Below are positions 1 through 8,996 of a stretch of 64,000 nucleotides of DNA, in pieces (position 1 is the first letter of the stretch; every line of letters begins with the position of its first letter). The notes beneath the pieces are model-generated. The model ran no database searches and had not been told where the DNA came from. It saw only the letters and a list, made by a program, of their open reading frames with translations. This DNA comes from Polaromonas sp047303325 (GTDB lineage: Bacteria; Pseudomonadota; Gammaproteobacteria; Burkholderiales; Burkholderiaceae_C): contig NZ_JBKBEX010000002.1 of NCBI RefSeq assembly GCF_047303325.1, positions 248,001-312,000 of the forward strand, written 5' to 3'. A program made the translations under genes and the position numbers.

Positions 1-1
1 G

Positions 2-1591
2 TTTTTCAAGCGCGTGCTCACATACGCCGAAGTCATGTGCCAGGCCGAGCGCCTGGCCGCCACGCTGCACAGCCTGGGCGTGCGCCGCGGCGACCGCGTG
101 CTGCTCAACATGCAGAACTGCCCGCAGTGGGTGATCGCGCACTTTGCCATCCTGCGCGCCAACGCGGTGGTGGTGCCGGTCAATCCCATGAACCGGGCCG
201 AGGAGCTCAAGCACTACATCACCGACCCCGACGTGAAAGTCGCCATCACGACTGCCGATCTGGCGGCCGAACTCGCCAGGGCCGATGCGCAACTGGCACC
301 CGGCGAGCAGCTGGCGCATATAGTGGTCACCCATTACAGCGACGCCTTCGACCTGGACGGGGAAGGCGAGGGCGACGCAGCCATGCCGCCGGCCTGGCGC
401 GAATGGCTGGGCACGCGCCATGCGCTGCCGACACTAGCAGGCGCCGGCGTGATGGACTGGGCCGAGGCTACGTCGGGCAAGGCACTGGAGGCCGGCGAAT
501 TGCCGCCGCATACCGCCACGCCGCAAGACCTGGCCGTGTTGCCCTACACCAGCGGCACCACCGGCCTGCCCAAGGGCTGCATGCACACCCACGCCAGCAT
601 CATGCACAACGCGGTGGCCAGCTGTCTGTGGGGCGGCAGCACTTTTGAAAACGTGACTTTGTCCGTGGTACCCATGTTCCATATCACGGGCATGGTGTCG
701 GTGATGCATGCGTCCATTTACGGCAGCGCCACCATGGTCATCATGCCGCGCTGGGACCGCGAGCTGGCCGGGCGCCTGATCTCGCGCTGGCGTGTGACGC
801 ACTGGACCAACATCCCCACCATGGTGATAGACCTGCTGGCCAGCCCCAACTTTGCGGAGTTCGATCTGAGCAGCCTGGTCTATATCGGCGGTGGCGGCGC
901 GGCCATGCCGCAGGCCGTGGCCCAGCGCCTGTGGGAGCAATACGGCCTGCGCTTTGCCGAAGGCTACGGCCTCACGGAAACCGCCGCGCCCTCGCACAGC
1001 AACCCCTACGACGCCACCAAACAGCAATGCCTGGGCGTGCCCTTCATGAGCTGTGACGCGCGCGTCATAGACCCGATTACGCTCAAGGAAGTGCCGCAGG
1101 GTGAGCAGGGCGAAATCATCATGAGCGGGCCGCAGGTGTTCCAGGGCTACTGGAAGCGCCCCGACGCGACGGAGCAGGCTTTTATCGAACTCGACGGCAA
1201 GCGCTTTTTCCGCTCCGGCGACCTGGGCCGCATGGACGAGCAGGGCTACTTCTTCATCACCGACCGGCTCAAGCGCATGATCAACGCCTCGGGCTTCAAG
1301 GTCTGGCCGGCCGAGGTGGAGGCCTTGATGTTCAAGCACCCGGCCATCCAGGAGGCCTGCATCATCTCGACCCGCGACGCCTACCGCGGTGAAACCGTCA
1401 AGGCCGTGGTCGTGCTGCGTCCCGCCGCCAAAGGCAATACCAGCGAGGAAGACATCATCAGCTGGTGCCGGGATAACATGGCGGCTTACAAATACCCGCG
1501 CGTGGTGCAGTTTGTCGACGCGCTGCCCAAGAGCGGCTCGGGCAAGGTCATGTGGCGCGCGTTGCAGGAAGCCGAGCAACGCCAGCAGTGA
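2..1591 (+). CDS. AMP-dependent acyl-CoA synthetase (5' truncated by window)
   Basis: ANL-superfamily ligase that activates a carboxylic acid to the acyl-adenylate and then the CoA thioester. The frame is open from base 2 and the first visible residues (tyrosine-alanine-glutamate, then a GVRRGDRV block) normally lie about 50 residues into such proteins, so the true start is upstream. Visible motifs are the phosphate loop TSGTTGLPKG (from about base 548), GYGLTETAA, SGDLGRMDEQGYFFITDR, and the C-terminal catalytic lysine in PKSGSGKVMWR (codon 1544-1546). The enolase-superfamily gene follows 37 bp downstream on the same strand, suggesting a shared catabolic operon. The substrate (medium/long-chain or aromatic acid) cannot be told from sequence. 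Confidence 0.93.
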   Translation, partial: FFKRVLTYAEVMCQAERLAATLHSLGVRRGDRVLLNMQNCPQWVIAHFAILRANAVVVPVNPMNRAEELKHYITDPDVKVAITTADLAAELARADAQLAPGEQLAHIVVTHYSDAFDLDGEGEGDAAMPPAWREWLGTRHALPTLAGAGVMDWAEATSGKALEAGELPPHTATPQDLAVLPYTSGTTGLPKGCMHTHASIMHNAVASCLWGGSTFENVTLSVVPMFHITGMVSVMHASIYGSATMVIMPRWDRELAGRLISRWRVTHWTNIPTMVIDLLASPNFAEFDLSSLVYIGGGGAAMPQAVAQRLWEQYGLRFAEGYGLTETAAPSHSNPYDATKQQCLGVPFMSCDARVIDPITLKEVPQGEQGEIIMSGPQVFQGYWKRPDATEQAFIELDGKRFFRSGDLGRMDEQGYFFITDRLKRMINASGFKVWPAEVEALMFKHPAIQEACIISTRDAYRGETVKAVVVLRPAAKGNTSEEDIISWCRDNMAAYKYPRVVQFVDALPKSGSGKVMWRALQEAEQRQQ

Positions 1592-1628
1592 TTGTTCCGG
1601 CCGAGGCCCTGTTTTCTGGAGAGCCCGT

Positions 1629-2741
1629 TTGAAAATCACTTCGGTCAAGCCCTTCATCCTGCATGTGCCCGTGACGGGCTCCCAGATCGCCGACAGCACA
1701 CACACCATCTCGCACTGGGGTGTGGTCGGCGCGCAGATAGATACCGACACCGGCTTGAGCGGTTACGGTTTTACCGGCACCCATGCCCATCTGCCCAGCG
1801 ACCAACTGATCACGCGTTGCATAGAGACCTGCCATGCGCCGCTGCTGATCGGCGAGGACGCGATGGACATCCACCGCCTGTGGCTCAAGCTCGCGCGCAA
1901 CCCTGCCTTGCAGTGGGTGGGGCGCGCCGGCATCATCACGCTGTCGCAGGCCGCCATCGATATCGCGCTGTGGGACCTGAAGGCCAAAGCGGCTGGCGTG
2001 CCCCTGTGGAAGCTGCTGGGTGGCCAGGTGCGCGACAAGGTTCGCGCCTACAACACTGACATCGGCTGGCTCAGCATCCCCGACGAGCAACTGGTGGCCG
2101 GCGCGAAGCGCGCGGTGGACGAAGGCTTTACCGGCATCAAGGTCAAGATAGGCTCCAGCGTGGACCGTGACTTGAAGCGCCTGGAAGCCGTGCGCCGTGC
2201 CATAGGTCCGTCCATCACCATGGCCACCGACGGCAACGGCAAATGGGACCTGCCCACCTGCCAGCGTTTTTGCCGGGCGGCCGAGGCCTTTGACCTGTAC
2301 TGGATTGAAGAGCCGCTCTGGTATGACGATGTGAAAGGCCATGCCCAGCTCGCGCGCAGCACCAGTATTCCTGTAGCGCTGGGCGAGCAGCTCTATACCC
2401 ACGATGCCTTTGCCGAATTTTTCCACCAGGAAGCGATCCACTGGGTGCAGCCCGACGTGACGCGCATGGGCGGCATCACCGAGGTGCTGCGTGTCTGCGA
2501 CACCGCGCACTCCTATCGGCTGCCGGTGGCGCCGCATGCGGGCGACATGAGCCAGGTGCATGTGCACCTCAACCACGCGCACCCGGCCTGTACGGTGCTG
2601 GAATACATTCCCTGGATCAAGGACTGCTTCCTCGAGCCCGCCCAGGTGGTGGACGGCCACTTCAGCCTGCCGCAGCAGCCGGGCGCCAGCACCACGCCGA
2701 CGCCGGCCGCCTGGGAAAAGTTCCGCCAGGCCACGGCCTGA
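1629..2741 (+). CDS. Mandelate racemase/muconate lactonizing enzyme family protein
   Basis: Enolase-superfamily enzyme of about 370 residues; members abstract a proton alpha to a carboxylate using Mg2+. TTG at 1629 is chosen because GGAG lies about 8 bases upstream and the next residues (KITSVKPFILHVP) match a normal family N-terminus. Visible are the catalytic KVK lysine pair (GIKVKIG), the metal ligands in MATDGNGKWD, WIEEPL and ALGEQLY, and the late histidine in APHAGD. The C-terminus continues into LEYIPWIKDCF. The reaction could be racemisation, cycloisomerisation or sugar-acid dehydration. Pairing with the upstream CoA ligase suggests an acid catabolic route, which is inference. Confidence 0.88.
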   Translation: MKITSVKPFILHVPVTGSQIADSTHTISHWGVVGAQIDTDTGLSGYGFTGTHAHLPSDQLITRCIETCHAPLLIGEDAMDIHRLWLKLARNPALQWVGRAGIITLSQAAIDIALWDLKAKAAGVPLWKLLGGQVRDKVRAYNTDIGWLSIPDEQLVAGAKRAVDEGFTGIKVKIGSSVDRDLKRLEAVRRAIGPSITMATDGNGKWDLPTCQRFCRAAEAFDLYWIEEPLWYDDVKGHAQLARSTSIPVALGEQLYTHDAFAEFFHQEAIHWVQPDVTRMGGITEVLRVCDTAHSYRLPVAPHAGDMSQVHVHLNHAHPACTVLEYIPWIKDCFLEPAQVVDGHFSLPQQPGASTTPTPAAWEKFRQATA

Positions 2742-2769
2742 GCGCCGGCGCCGCTACTGTCACCCGCCC

Positions 2770-3669
2770 ATGGCCAAACCCACCCCGCCCACGCTCGAAG
2801 ACTTTGGCGGCAAGCCGCTGGCCGGCTGGCGGCTGCGGCTTTACACCATCATCTTCGAGGCCGACACCCGTGCCGGCCGCTTGTTTGACAAGGCGCTGAT
2901 CGCCCTGATCCTGGTCAGCATCGCGGTGGTGATGGCTGACAGCGTGCAGTCCATCCATGCCTCGCACGGGCGGGCGTTCTCCGTGGTCGAATGGATCTTC
3001 ACGCTGCTGTTCACTGCCGAGTACTTCGCACGCCTGGCCTGTGTGCGCAAACCGCTGCAGTACGCGACCAGCTTTTTCGGCATCATCGACCTGGTCGCGG
3101 TGCTGCCGACTTATCTGGCGCTCTTTTTCCCCGAGCTGCACGCGCTCATCGACGTGCGGGTGCTGCGGCTGCTGCGCGTGTTCCGCATCTTTAAGCTCGC
3201 GGCCTATGTGGCCGAATACCAGTCGCTGGGCCGGGCGCTGACCGCCAGCGGGCGCAAGATACTCGTTTTCCTGTCAGCCGTGGTGATGATGGTGCTGGTC
3301 ATGGGCACGGTGATGTATGTGGTCGAAGGGCCGTCCAATGGCTTTACCAGCATCCCGACCTCGGTCTACTGGGCCATCAGCACCGTCACCACCGTGGGCT
3401 TCGGCGACATCACACCCAAGACCGACCTGGGCCGGCTGATCTCGTCTTTCATGATGCTGCTGGGCTGGGGCATCCTGGCCGTGCCCACCGGCATCGTCAC
3501 GGCCGAGATGGCGGCCGAGCGGCGCCTGCAGCACCTGCCTCTGCCGACTACACGCAGCTGCCACGAATGCCTGACCGAAGGCCACCTGCCCGAGGCGGAC
3601 TTCTGCTTTCACTGCGGCGCCAGGCTGCCGCCTTACCAGCACCAGGAGGCAAAGGCCGAGGCCTCCTAG
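2770..3669 (+). CDS. Voltage-gated potassium channel-like ion transporter with C-terminal zinc ribbon
   Basis: Inner-membrane protein of about 299 residues with a six-segment Kv-type layout. An arginine-rich S4-like helix (RVLRLLRVFRIFKL) is followed by a pore loop with the K+ selectivity filter TVGFGD at residues 208-213 and a last membrane helix. ATG 2770 follows the previous stop by 28 bp. The cytoplasmic tail carries two CxxC pairs (C264/C267 and C279/C282), a zinc-ribbon arrangement that a plain Kv channel does not need. Bacterial homologues are usually annotated simply as ion transporters. The gene may be co-transcribed with the upstream enzyme genes, but no functional link is evident. 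Confidence 0.9.
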   Translation: MAKPTPPTLEDFGGKPLAGWRLRLYTIIFEADTRAGRLFDKALIALILVSIAVVMADSVQSIHASHGRAFSVVEWIFTLLFTAEYFARLACVRKPLQYATSFFGIIDLVAVLPTYLALFFPELHALIDVRVLRLLRVFRIFKLAAYVAEYQSLGRALTASGRKILVFLSAVVMMVLVMGTVMYVVEGPSNGFTSIPTSVYWAISTVTTVGFGDITPKTDLGRLISSFMMLLGWGILAVPTGIVTAEMAAERRLQHLPLPTTRSCHECLTEGHLPEADFCFHCGARLPPYQHQEAKAEAS

Positions 3670-3681
3670 GCGACCGGGTTT

Positions 3682-4239
3682 TTATTCGCCGGCCGTCAGC
3701 CGCCGCGGCGTGATTTCCACCGAGCCCAGCGCCGTGCTCATCCACACCGTGCCGTCCTGCACCGTCACCTGCAGCTGCATGCTGCGCTCGGCGAGTTTGG
3801 CCAGCGCCTGGCTCTCGGCCGCGTCGATTTGCCAGACCACCAGGTTGGCGGCACGCGTGAGTTTGGTTTCAATGTTCTTCCACCAGACCGGCGTGCTGCT
3901 GGCAAAGCTGTAGACACTGACGCGTTCAGCCCGACCCGCGGCCTTCATCAGGCGCTTGTCGTCGGGCTGGCCCACGTCTATCCAGTGCAGGATCTGCTCG
4001 GTGTAGTCCTTGTGCCAGAGCGCAGCCTCGTCCACGTCCCAGAGGTCCTTGGCGAACTCCAGGTTGCCCTTTTTGTCGTCGGCCGGCACATTGAGCGCGA
4101 AGGCCAGCAGGCGAATCATCATGCGTTCGTCGGCTTCCGAGGGGTGGCGCGCGATGGTCACGCTGTGGTCGGCGTAGATGCCGCGGTCCATGTCGGACAG
4201 GGCCAATTGGGCTTTGTAAATGGTGGCTTTGAGTGCCAT
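3682..4239 (-). CDS. yaeQ: YaeQ family protein
   Basis: A 185-residue protein matching the YaeQ family in length and in its characteristic N-terminus (MALKATIYKAQLALSDMDRG) and central YADHSVTIARHPSE segment. YaeQ proteins have a fold related to PD-(D/E)XK nucleases. A role in transcription elongation (compensating for loss of RfaH) was once proposed for enterobacterial homologues but remains uncertain. It is convergent with the ion-channel gene, with only 12 bp between the stops, and divergent from the luciferase-like gene. No nearby gene suggests a pathway. Confidence 0.9.
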   Translation of the reverse strand: MALKATIYKAQLALSDMDRGIYADHSVTIARHPSEADERMMIRLLAFALNVPADDKKGNLEFAKDLWDVDEAALWHKDYTEQILHWIDVGQPDDKRLMKAAGRAERVSVYSFASSTPVWWKNIETKLTRAANLVVWQIDAAESQALAKLAERSMQLQVTVQDGTVWMSTALGSVEITPRRLTAGE

Positions 4240-4363
4240 AGGGTTTGCTTCTTTATCTCGTGTCTGGACGGGAACTAACCCTCTATTGGAACAGAGCGCG
4301 GGAGCTTGCCGGCGAAACCCCCGGCAAGCGCGGTTTATCTCTGCTGGCTATAGTGGCCCGACC

Positions 4364-5362
4364 ATGCAACTGTCCGTCCTCGACCAGTCCGTCGCCGTCA
4401 CCGGCCGCACGGAAGATGCCTCCATCCGTGAAACCCTGACCCTGGCCCGCCATTGCGAGGCCCTGGGCTACCGCCGCTTCTGGGTCAGCGAGCACCACAG
4501 CCACCCGACCATCGTCGGCTCCGCGCCCGAAGTGCTGATGTCCGCAATCGCCGCGACCACCAGCCGCATACGCGTGGGCAGCGCCGGTGTCATGCTGCCG
4601 CACTATGCGGCGCTCAAGGTGGCCGAGCAGTTCCGCGTGCTCGAGGCCATCGCGCCGGGCCGCATAGACCTGGGCGTGGGCCGCGCGCCGGGCTCGGACA
4701 TGCGCACGGCGCGGCTGCTCAGCAGCGACCCCCGGCAGTCGGCCGAAAACTTTCCCATCCAGGTGCGCGAGCTGCAGGCCTGGCTGGCCGGCATCGACCT
4801 GCCCGAAGGCCACCCGGGCCGCGGCGTGACGGCCAACCCCATGGGCCCGACCACGCCAGAGATGTGGATGCTGGGCAGCTCGGACTACGGAGCGCAGCTG
4901 GCCGCGCACTACGGCCTGCCGTATGCGTTTGCTTACTTCATCACCGACGGCCAGGGCGCGGAGCAGGCGCTGGAGCTCTACCGCGCCAACTATCGGCCCA
5001 GCCCGCGCCATCCCACGCAGCAGGCCGTGCTGTGCGTCTGGGCGCTGGCGGCCGATACCGAAGCCGAGGCCTGGCACCACTTCTCGGGCCGGGAGCGCTG
5101 GAAGATAGACCGCAACCGCGGCGCGCTCGCGGCCCTGCCGTCGCCCGAAGAGGTGGCGCTGCGCCCCTACACACCGGCCGAACAGCTGGAGGCCGACAAG
5201 CTCAGGGCCCATGCGTTTGTCGGCAGCGGCCCGCAGGTCGCCGCCAAACTGCGGGCCCTGGCTAATACACTGGAGGTTGAGGAGTTGGTGGTAATTACCT
5301 GGGCCCACGACCCGGCCGCCCGCCGCCACTCTTACGAACTGCTGGCCCGCGAGTTTTTCTAG
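4364..5362 (+). CDS. LLM-class flavin-dependent oxidoreductase (luciferase-like monooxygenase)
   Basis: Cytosolic flavin-dependent monooxygenase of the bacterial-luciferase superfamily, about 332 residues. The N-terminus MQLSVLDQSVAV, the block RFWVSEHHS and the later segment VLEAIAPGRIDLGVGRAPG are hallmarks of the LLM subgroup often annotated as MsnO8-like. Members use FMNH2 supplied by a separate reductase. ATG 4364 is preferred over in-frame codons further upstream because conserved sequence begins there. The gene is probably transcribed alone or with the downstream MetE-like gene (48 bp gap). The substrate is unknown. Confidence 0.88.
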   Translation: MQLSVLDQSVAVTGRTEDASIRETLTLARHCEALGYRRFWVSEHHSHPTIVGSAPEVLMSAIAATTSRIRVGSAGVMLPHYAALKVAEQFRVLEAIAPGRIDLGVGRAPGSDMRTARLLSSDPRQSAENFPIQVRELQAWLAGIDLPEGHPGRGVTANPMGPTTPEMWMLGSSDYGAQLAAHYGLPYAFAYFITDGQGAEQALELYRANYRPSPRHPTQQAVLCVWALAADTEAEAWHHFSGRERWKIDRNRGALAALPSPEEVALRPYTPAEQLEADKLRAHAFVGSGPQVAAKLRALANTLEVEELVVITWAHDPAARRHSYELLAREFF

Positions 5363-5410
5363 AACGCAGGCCGTGAACGATGAATGATTGAGACAAGGAA
5401 ACAAGCCCCC

Positions 5411-6454
5411 ATGACGACGCCCTCCGCAAGCCCGCTTTTCAGCGCCACCATCGCCGGCAGCCTGCCCAAACCCGCCTGGCTCTCCGAAACCCAAAAACTC
5501 TGGCCGCAATGGAAGGCCGAGGGCGAGGAGCTCAAGCAGGCCAAGGCCGACGCCACGCTGCTGTGGATCAAGGCGCAGGAAGACGCGGGCCTGGACGTGA
5601 TAGGCGACGGCGAACAGTCGCGCCAGCATTTTGTGCACGGCTTTCTCGAGCAGGTCGAGGGGATTGACTTCGAGCACAAGGTCAAGATGGGCATACGCGA
5701 CAACCGCTACGACGCCATGGTGCCGCAGGTGGTGGCGGCGCTCAGGCTAAAAGGGCGCGTGCATGCTGCCGAGGCCCGGCTGCTGCGCGCTCACACCCGC
5801 AAGAAGATCAAGTTCACCCTGCCCGGGCCCATGACGATTGTTGACACCGTGGCCGACCGGTTTTACGGTGACAAGGTCAAGATGGCCATGGCTTTTGCCG
5901 AGCTGCTGAACCAGGAAGCGCTGGCCCTGCAGGCCGACGGCGTGGACATCATCCAATTCGACGAGCCGGCCTTCAACGTCTACATGAAGGACGCCGCCGA
6001 CTGGGGCGTGAAGGCGCTGGAAGTCGCGGCCAGGGGCCTGACTTGCACGACCGCCGTACACATTTGCTACGGCTACGGCATCAAGGCCAACACCGACTGG
6101 AAGGCCTCGCTGGGCGAGGAGTGGCGGCAGTACGAGACGGTGTTCCCGGCGCTGGCCAAAAGCAGCATCCAGCAAGTGAGCCTGGAGTGCTACCACTCGC
6201 ATGTTCCGCCGCACCTGATGGCGCTGCTGGAAGGCAAGGACGTGATGGTCGGCGTCATCGACGTGGCCAGCGACGAGATCGAAACGCCTGAGCAGGTGGC
6301 CGACACCATAGGCAAAGCGCTGCAGTATGTGCCCAAGAACCGCCTGCTGCCTTGCACCAACTGCGGCTTGGCGCCCATGGACCGGGAGGTGGCGCTCAAA
6401 AAGTTGCAGGCCCTGGCCCAGGGTGCGGCGCTGGCGCGTGAGCGCTACAAATAA
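5411..6454 (+). CDS. Cobalamin-independent methionine synthase family protein (MetE C-terminal-domain type)
   Basis: A 347-residue stand-alone catalytic domain of the B12-independent methionine synthase family, which transfers a methyl group to a zinc-bound thiol. The expected zinc ligands are visible: H217 and C219 in AVHICYGYG, the glutamate of LECYHSH, and the cysteine in LLPCTNCG. Full-length MetE is about 760 residues, so this protein lacks the N-terminal half and resembles the short archaeal/proteobacterial paralogues. Some of these use methylcobalamin or other donors, and some act in methyl-group catabolism. ATG 5411 is chosen over ATG 5384 because an AAGGAAA-like ribosome site precedes it and conserved sequence starts soon after. 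Confidence 0.87.
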   Translation: MTTPSASPLFSATIAGSLPKPAWLSETQKLWPQWKAEGEELKQAKADATLLWIKAQEDAGLDVIGDGEQSRQHFVHGFLEQVEGIDFEHKVKMGIRDNRYDAMVPQVVAALRLKGRVHAAEARLLRAHTRKKIKFTLPGPMTIVDTVADRFYGDKVKMAMAFAELLNQEALALQADGVDIIQFDEPAFNVYMKDAADWGVKALEVAARGLTCTTAVHICYGYGIKANTDWKASLGEEWRQYETVFPALAKSSIQQVSLECYHSHVPPHLMALLEGKDVMVGVIDVASDEIETPEQVADTIGKALQYVPKNRLLPCTNCGLAPMDREVALKKLQALAQGAALARERYK

Positions 6455-6457
6455 GCC

Positions 6458-7105
6458 TTATTCAGGTTTGGCGAACGCCAGGCACAGCCGCTCCATCTGG
6501 CGTGCCCATTCGACGATCTCGGTATCGCTGAGGCCGATCAGCAGGCCGTAGCGGCGCCCACCCCATACCGCCATGTGCATGGCCTGGATGGCTTCGGCCG
6601 ATGGCCGCTGCGGCAGGTCGGTGCAGGCGGTAAACACCCGCGTCCAGGCGGCCAGCAGTTCCTCGTGCACGCGCCTGTGGTGTTTGTCCTCGGCAATGCC
6701 GGCCTCCAGCGCCAGCATGCCGGCGTCAAACCAGGGCAGCTCGGGCGTATCCGCACCGCAGGCCAGGCGAACCAGCGCGCGCAACCTTTGTTCCGCGCTG
6801 AGCCCGGGCGGCTTGACCGCCTGCTGCTCTATCGCCAGCAGCAACTGCTCCATGCAGTGCCGCACATAACCTGACAGCAGCGCAGCCTTGTTGGGGAAAT
6901 AGTCGTACAGCGTGCCGACGGAGATGCCGGTTTCCAGGGCCACCGCGCGCGTGCTCACGCCGTCCCAGCCGTCGCGCTGCCAAATCCGAACAAAGGCGTC
7001 ATAAATGGCCTGCACGGTGAACACCGCGCGCGCCTGCGTGGGGCGTTTCAGGGGCTTGGCGGCCGGCGGTTTTCCGAACCCGGGAGGAGGGTGGCGGCTA
7101 TACAT
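6458..7105 (-). CDS. TetR/AcrR family transcriptional regulator
   Basis: A 215-residue repressor-type protein. The N-terminal TetR helix-turn-helix is clear (GVSTRAVALETGISVGTLYDYFPNK, residues about 50-75) and is followed by an all-helical ligand-binding region. It is divergent from the DUF2855 gene with only 38 bp between the two start codons, so the operator must lie in that gap. A GTCACTGAC palindrome is present there (around 7109-7117). The likely target is itself and the DUF2855-cupin genes, which is inference from arrangement. The ligand is unknown. Confidence 0.9.
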   Translation of the reverse strand: MYSRHPPPGFGKPPAAKPLKRPTQARAVFTVQAIYDAFVRIWQRDGWDGVSTRAVALETGISVGTLYDYFPNKAALLSGYVRHCMEQLLLAIEQQAVKPPGLSAEQRLRALVRLACGADTPELPWFDAGMLALEAGIAEDKHHRRVHEELLAAWTRVFTACTDLPQRPSAEAIQAMHMAVWGGRRYGLLIGLSDTEIVEWARQMERLCLAFAKPE

Positions 7106-7143
7106 TGGTTGTCACTGACCTATCAACGAGGAAAGAAGACACC

Positions 7144-8247
7144 ATGAACAATCCGGCCCAGCTGACGCGGCTGCTCACGCGCAAAAATGCATTGAATCAC
7201 ACCCGGGTGGACAGGCAACAGCCCGCAGGCGACACCTCGGGCGAGGCCGTCCTCAAAATCCGGCGCGTGGCCGTCACCACCAACAACATCACCTACGCGG
7301 CCTTTGGCGACGCCATGCAGTACTGGGATTTTTTCCCGACCGGCGAGGCGGACTGGGGCCACATGCCGGTGTGGGGATTCGCCGATGTGGAAAGCTCCGG
7401 CGTGCCGGGCGTGGAAGTGGGTGAGCGCTTTTACGGCTACTTTCCGGTCGCCAGCCATTTGCGCGTGCGGCCCGAGCGCGTGACGGAGCGCGGCTTTTAC
7501 GACGGAACCGACCACCGTAAAAGCCTGACCTCGGCCTACAACCAGTACATGCGCTGCAGCGCCGACGCCGCTTACCGCCTGGAAGATGAAAACTACCAGA
7601 TGCTGGTGCGCCCGCTGTTCATCACGTCTTTCATGCTGGCGGATTTTTTGCAGGACAACGCGTTTTTCGGCGCGCAGCAGCTGGTGTTCTCCAGCGCATC
7701 GAGCAAGACCGCCTACGGCACGGCCTTTTGCCTGGAGGCTTTTGCGCAGGTCAAGCGGATCGCACTGACCTCGGCGCGCAACAGGGGCTTTGTCGAAGCA
7801 CTGGGCTGCTATGGCGAAGTGGCGAGCTACGAGGAGTTGACCAGGCTGGACCGCGGCATACCCACGCTGTATGTGGATTTCTCGGGCGACGAGGGTTTGC
7901 GCATGGCGGTGCACCGGCATTTCGGCGAGTCGCTGGTCTATGACTGCTATGCGGGCTCGGCGCAGAACACGCAATTTCTGCGGCCCCTGGACATGCCGGG
8001 TCCTGAGCCGAAGTTTTACTTCGCGCCGGTGCAGATACGCAAACGCAACGCCGATTGGGGCCATGCCGTGGTCAACCAGCGCTTTAACGAAGCACAGCTG
8101 GCCTTTATCCGCCGCGTCAGTGACGCGCAGGATCCCTGGATGCAGGTGCGTGAACATCGCGGGTTTGAGGCCGCGCAAACCTTGATCGACGACATGCACG
8201 GCGGGCGCATGGACCCGCTGGAAGGACATGTGGTGGTGCTGGACTGA
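7144..8247 (+). CDS. DUF2855 family protein (MDR-like)
   Basis: A 367-residue protein of the DUF2855 family, distantly related to medium-chain dehydrogenases/reductases. The N-terminal half (KIRRVAVTTNNITYAAFGD, then VWGFADVESSGVPGVEVGERFYGYFP) resembles a GroES-like domain. The middle (QLVFSSASSKTAYGTAF) occupies the nucleotide-binding position but lacks a classical GxGxxG motif. ATG 7144 has the purine-rich GAGGAAAGAAG site upstream. It is divergent from the TetR gene, which probably controls it, and is followed 28 bp later by a cupin gene. No substrate is known for the family. Confidence 0.88.
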   Translation: MNNPAQLTRLLTRKNALNHTRVDRQQPAGDTSGEAVLKIRRVAVTTNNITYAAFGDAMQYWDFFPTGEADWGHMPVWGFADVESSGVPGVEVGERFYGYFPVASHLRVRPERVTERGFYDGTDHRKSLTSAYNQYMRCSADAAYRLEDENYQMLVRPLFITSFMLADFLQDNAFFGAQQLVFSSASSKTAYGTAFCLEAFAQVKRIALTSARNRGFVEALGCYGEVASYEELTRLDRGIPTLYVDFSGDEGLRMAVHRHFGESLVYDCYAGSAQNTQFLRPLDMPGPEPKFYFAPVQIRKRNADWGHAVVNQRFNEAQLAFIRRVSDAQDPWMQVREHRGFEAAQTLIDDMHGGRMDPLEGHVVVLD

Positions 8248-8275
8248 ATGCACGGCGCTGGTGTACGCTGGCGGC

Positions 8276-8830
8276 ATGAGCCAAGACCCCACGCTGCCGC
8301 ACCACCCGCACGACCACGACCATTCCCACGGCCCCGGGCATACACATCCCCACGCCCAGGGCCAGGCCGACCCACCGTGGAAACATGACGGCGTGCGCGT
8401 GATCGCGGGCAACCAGCTCGACGGCAACACCGCGCAGACGCCGGGCATGGACAGGCGTGCCGCCATCAACTTCGCCCGCGTGGGTGCGCAAAAGCTGTGG
8501 GCCGGCACCGTCACCATCCATGCCGACGCCAAAACCGGTGCCCACCACCACGGCCACCTGGAAAGTGTGATCTATGTAATACGCGGCAAGGCCCGCATGC
8601 GCTGGGGCGAGCGCCTGGAATTCACCGCCGAGGCGGGGCCGGGCGACTTTATTTACGTGCCGCCCTATGTGCCGCACCAGGAAATCAACGCCAGCCCGAC
8701 CGAGGTGCTGGAATGCGTGCTGTGCCGCAGCGACGGCGAGGCGGTGGCCGTCAATCTGGAGATCGAGCCGGTCGAAAAGCCCGACACCGTGCTCTGGGTG
8801 GACCCGACGCACCCCGGTGGAGCCGTGTAA
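8276..8830 (+). CDS. Cupin domain protein with histidine-rich N-terminus
   Basis: A 184-residue single-domain cupin. The metal-binding motif is visible in HHHGHLESVIYVIRGKARM, and the second conserved motif is in GDFIYVPPYVPHQEIN. Before the cupin fold, residues about 8-27 form a histidine/aspartate-rich stretch (HHPHDHDHSHGPGHTHPH) that could bind Zn or Ni, which is unusual for a small cupin. ATG 8276 is chosen because it directly precedes this tail. The frame opens at 8228, inside the previous gene. It lies 28 bp after the DUF2855 gene and is probably in the same operon. Function is unknown; many such cupins are small dioxygenases or isomerases. Confidence 0.85.
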   Translation: MSQDPTLPHHPHDHDHSHGPGHTHPHAQGQADPPWKHDGVRVIAGNQLDGNTAQTPGMDRRAAINFARVGAQKLWAGTVTIHADAKTGAHHHGHLESVIYVIRGKARMRWGERLEFTAEAGPGDFIYVPPYVPHQEINASPTEVLECVLCRSDGEAVAVNLEIEPVEKPDTVLWVDPTHPGGAV

Positions 8831-8996
8831 AGCGTCGGTGAAGGTTCAGTGAGGGCCGCATAAAGGCGGCCAGATGTGCGCATAAACGCACGCTTTCAAG
8901 GGGATGCGGAAAGTTTTCCTTACGAATGTCACTTCGTCCTACAGGATGTATCAAGCGGCGTGGTTACAACTGGGACTCACACAGAAGGAGTCCATC

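Noticed and set aside
434..1750. Long minus-strand frame opposite the CoA ligase
   Set aside because: Opposite-strand shadow in high-GC coding DNA; the plus-strand frame has clear ligase motifs and this one has none.
4283..5677. 464-codon minus-strand frame
   Set aside because: Covers two well-supported plus-strand genes and has histidine/arginine-rich, non-family sequence.
7106..7143. Strong TetR operator in the 38-bp gap
   Set aside because: Only a nine-base GTCACTGAC palindrome is clear; longer arms do not match, so it is mentioned with the gene and not listed separately.
7123..8532. 469-codon minus-strand frame over DUF2855 and cupin genes
   Set aside because: Shadow frame; no domain and composition typical of antisense GC-rich DNA.
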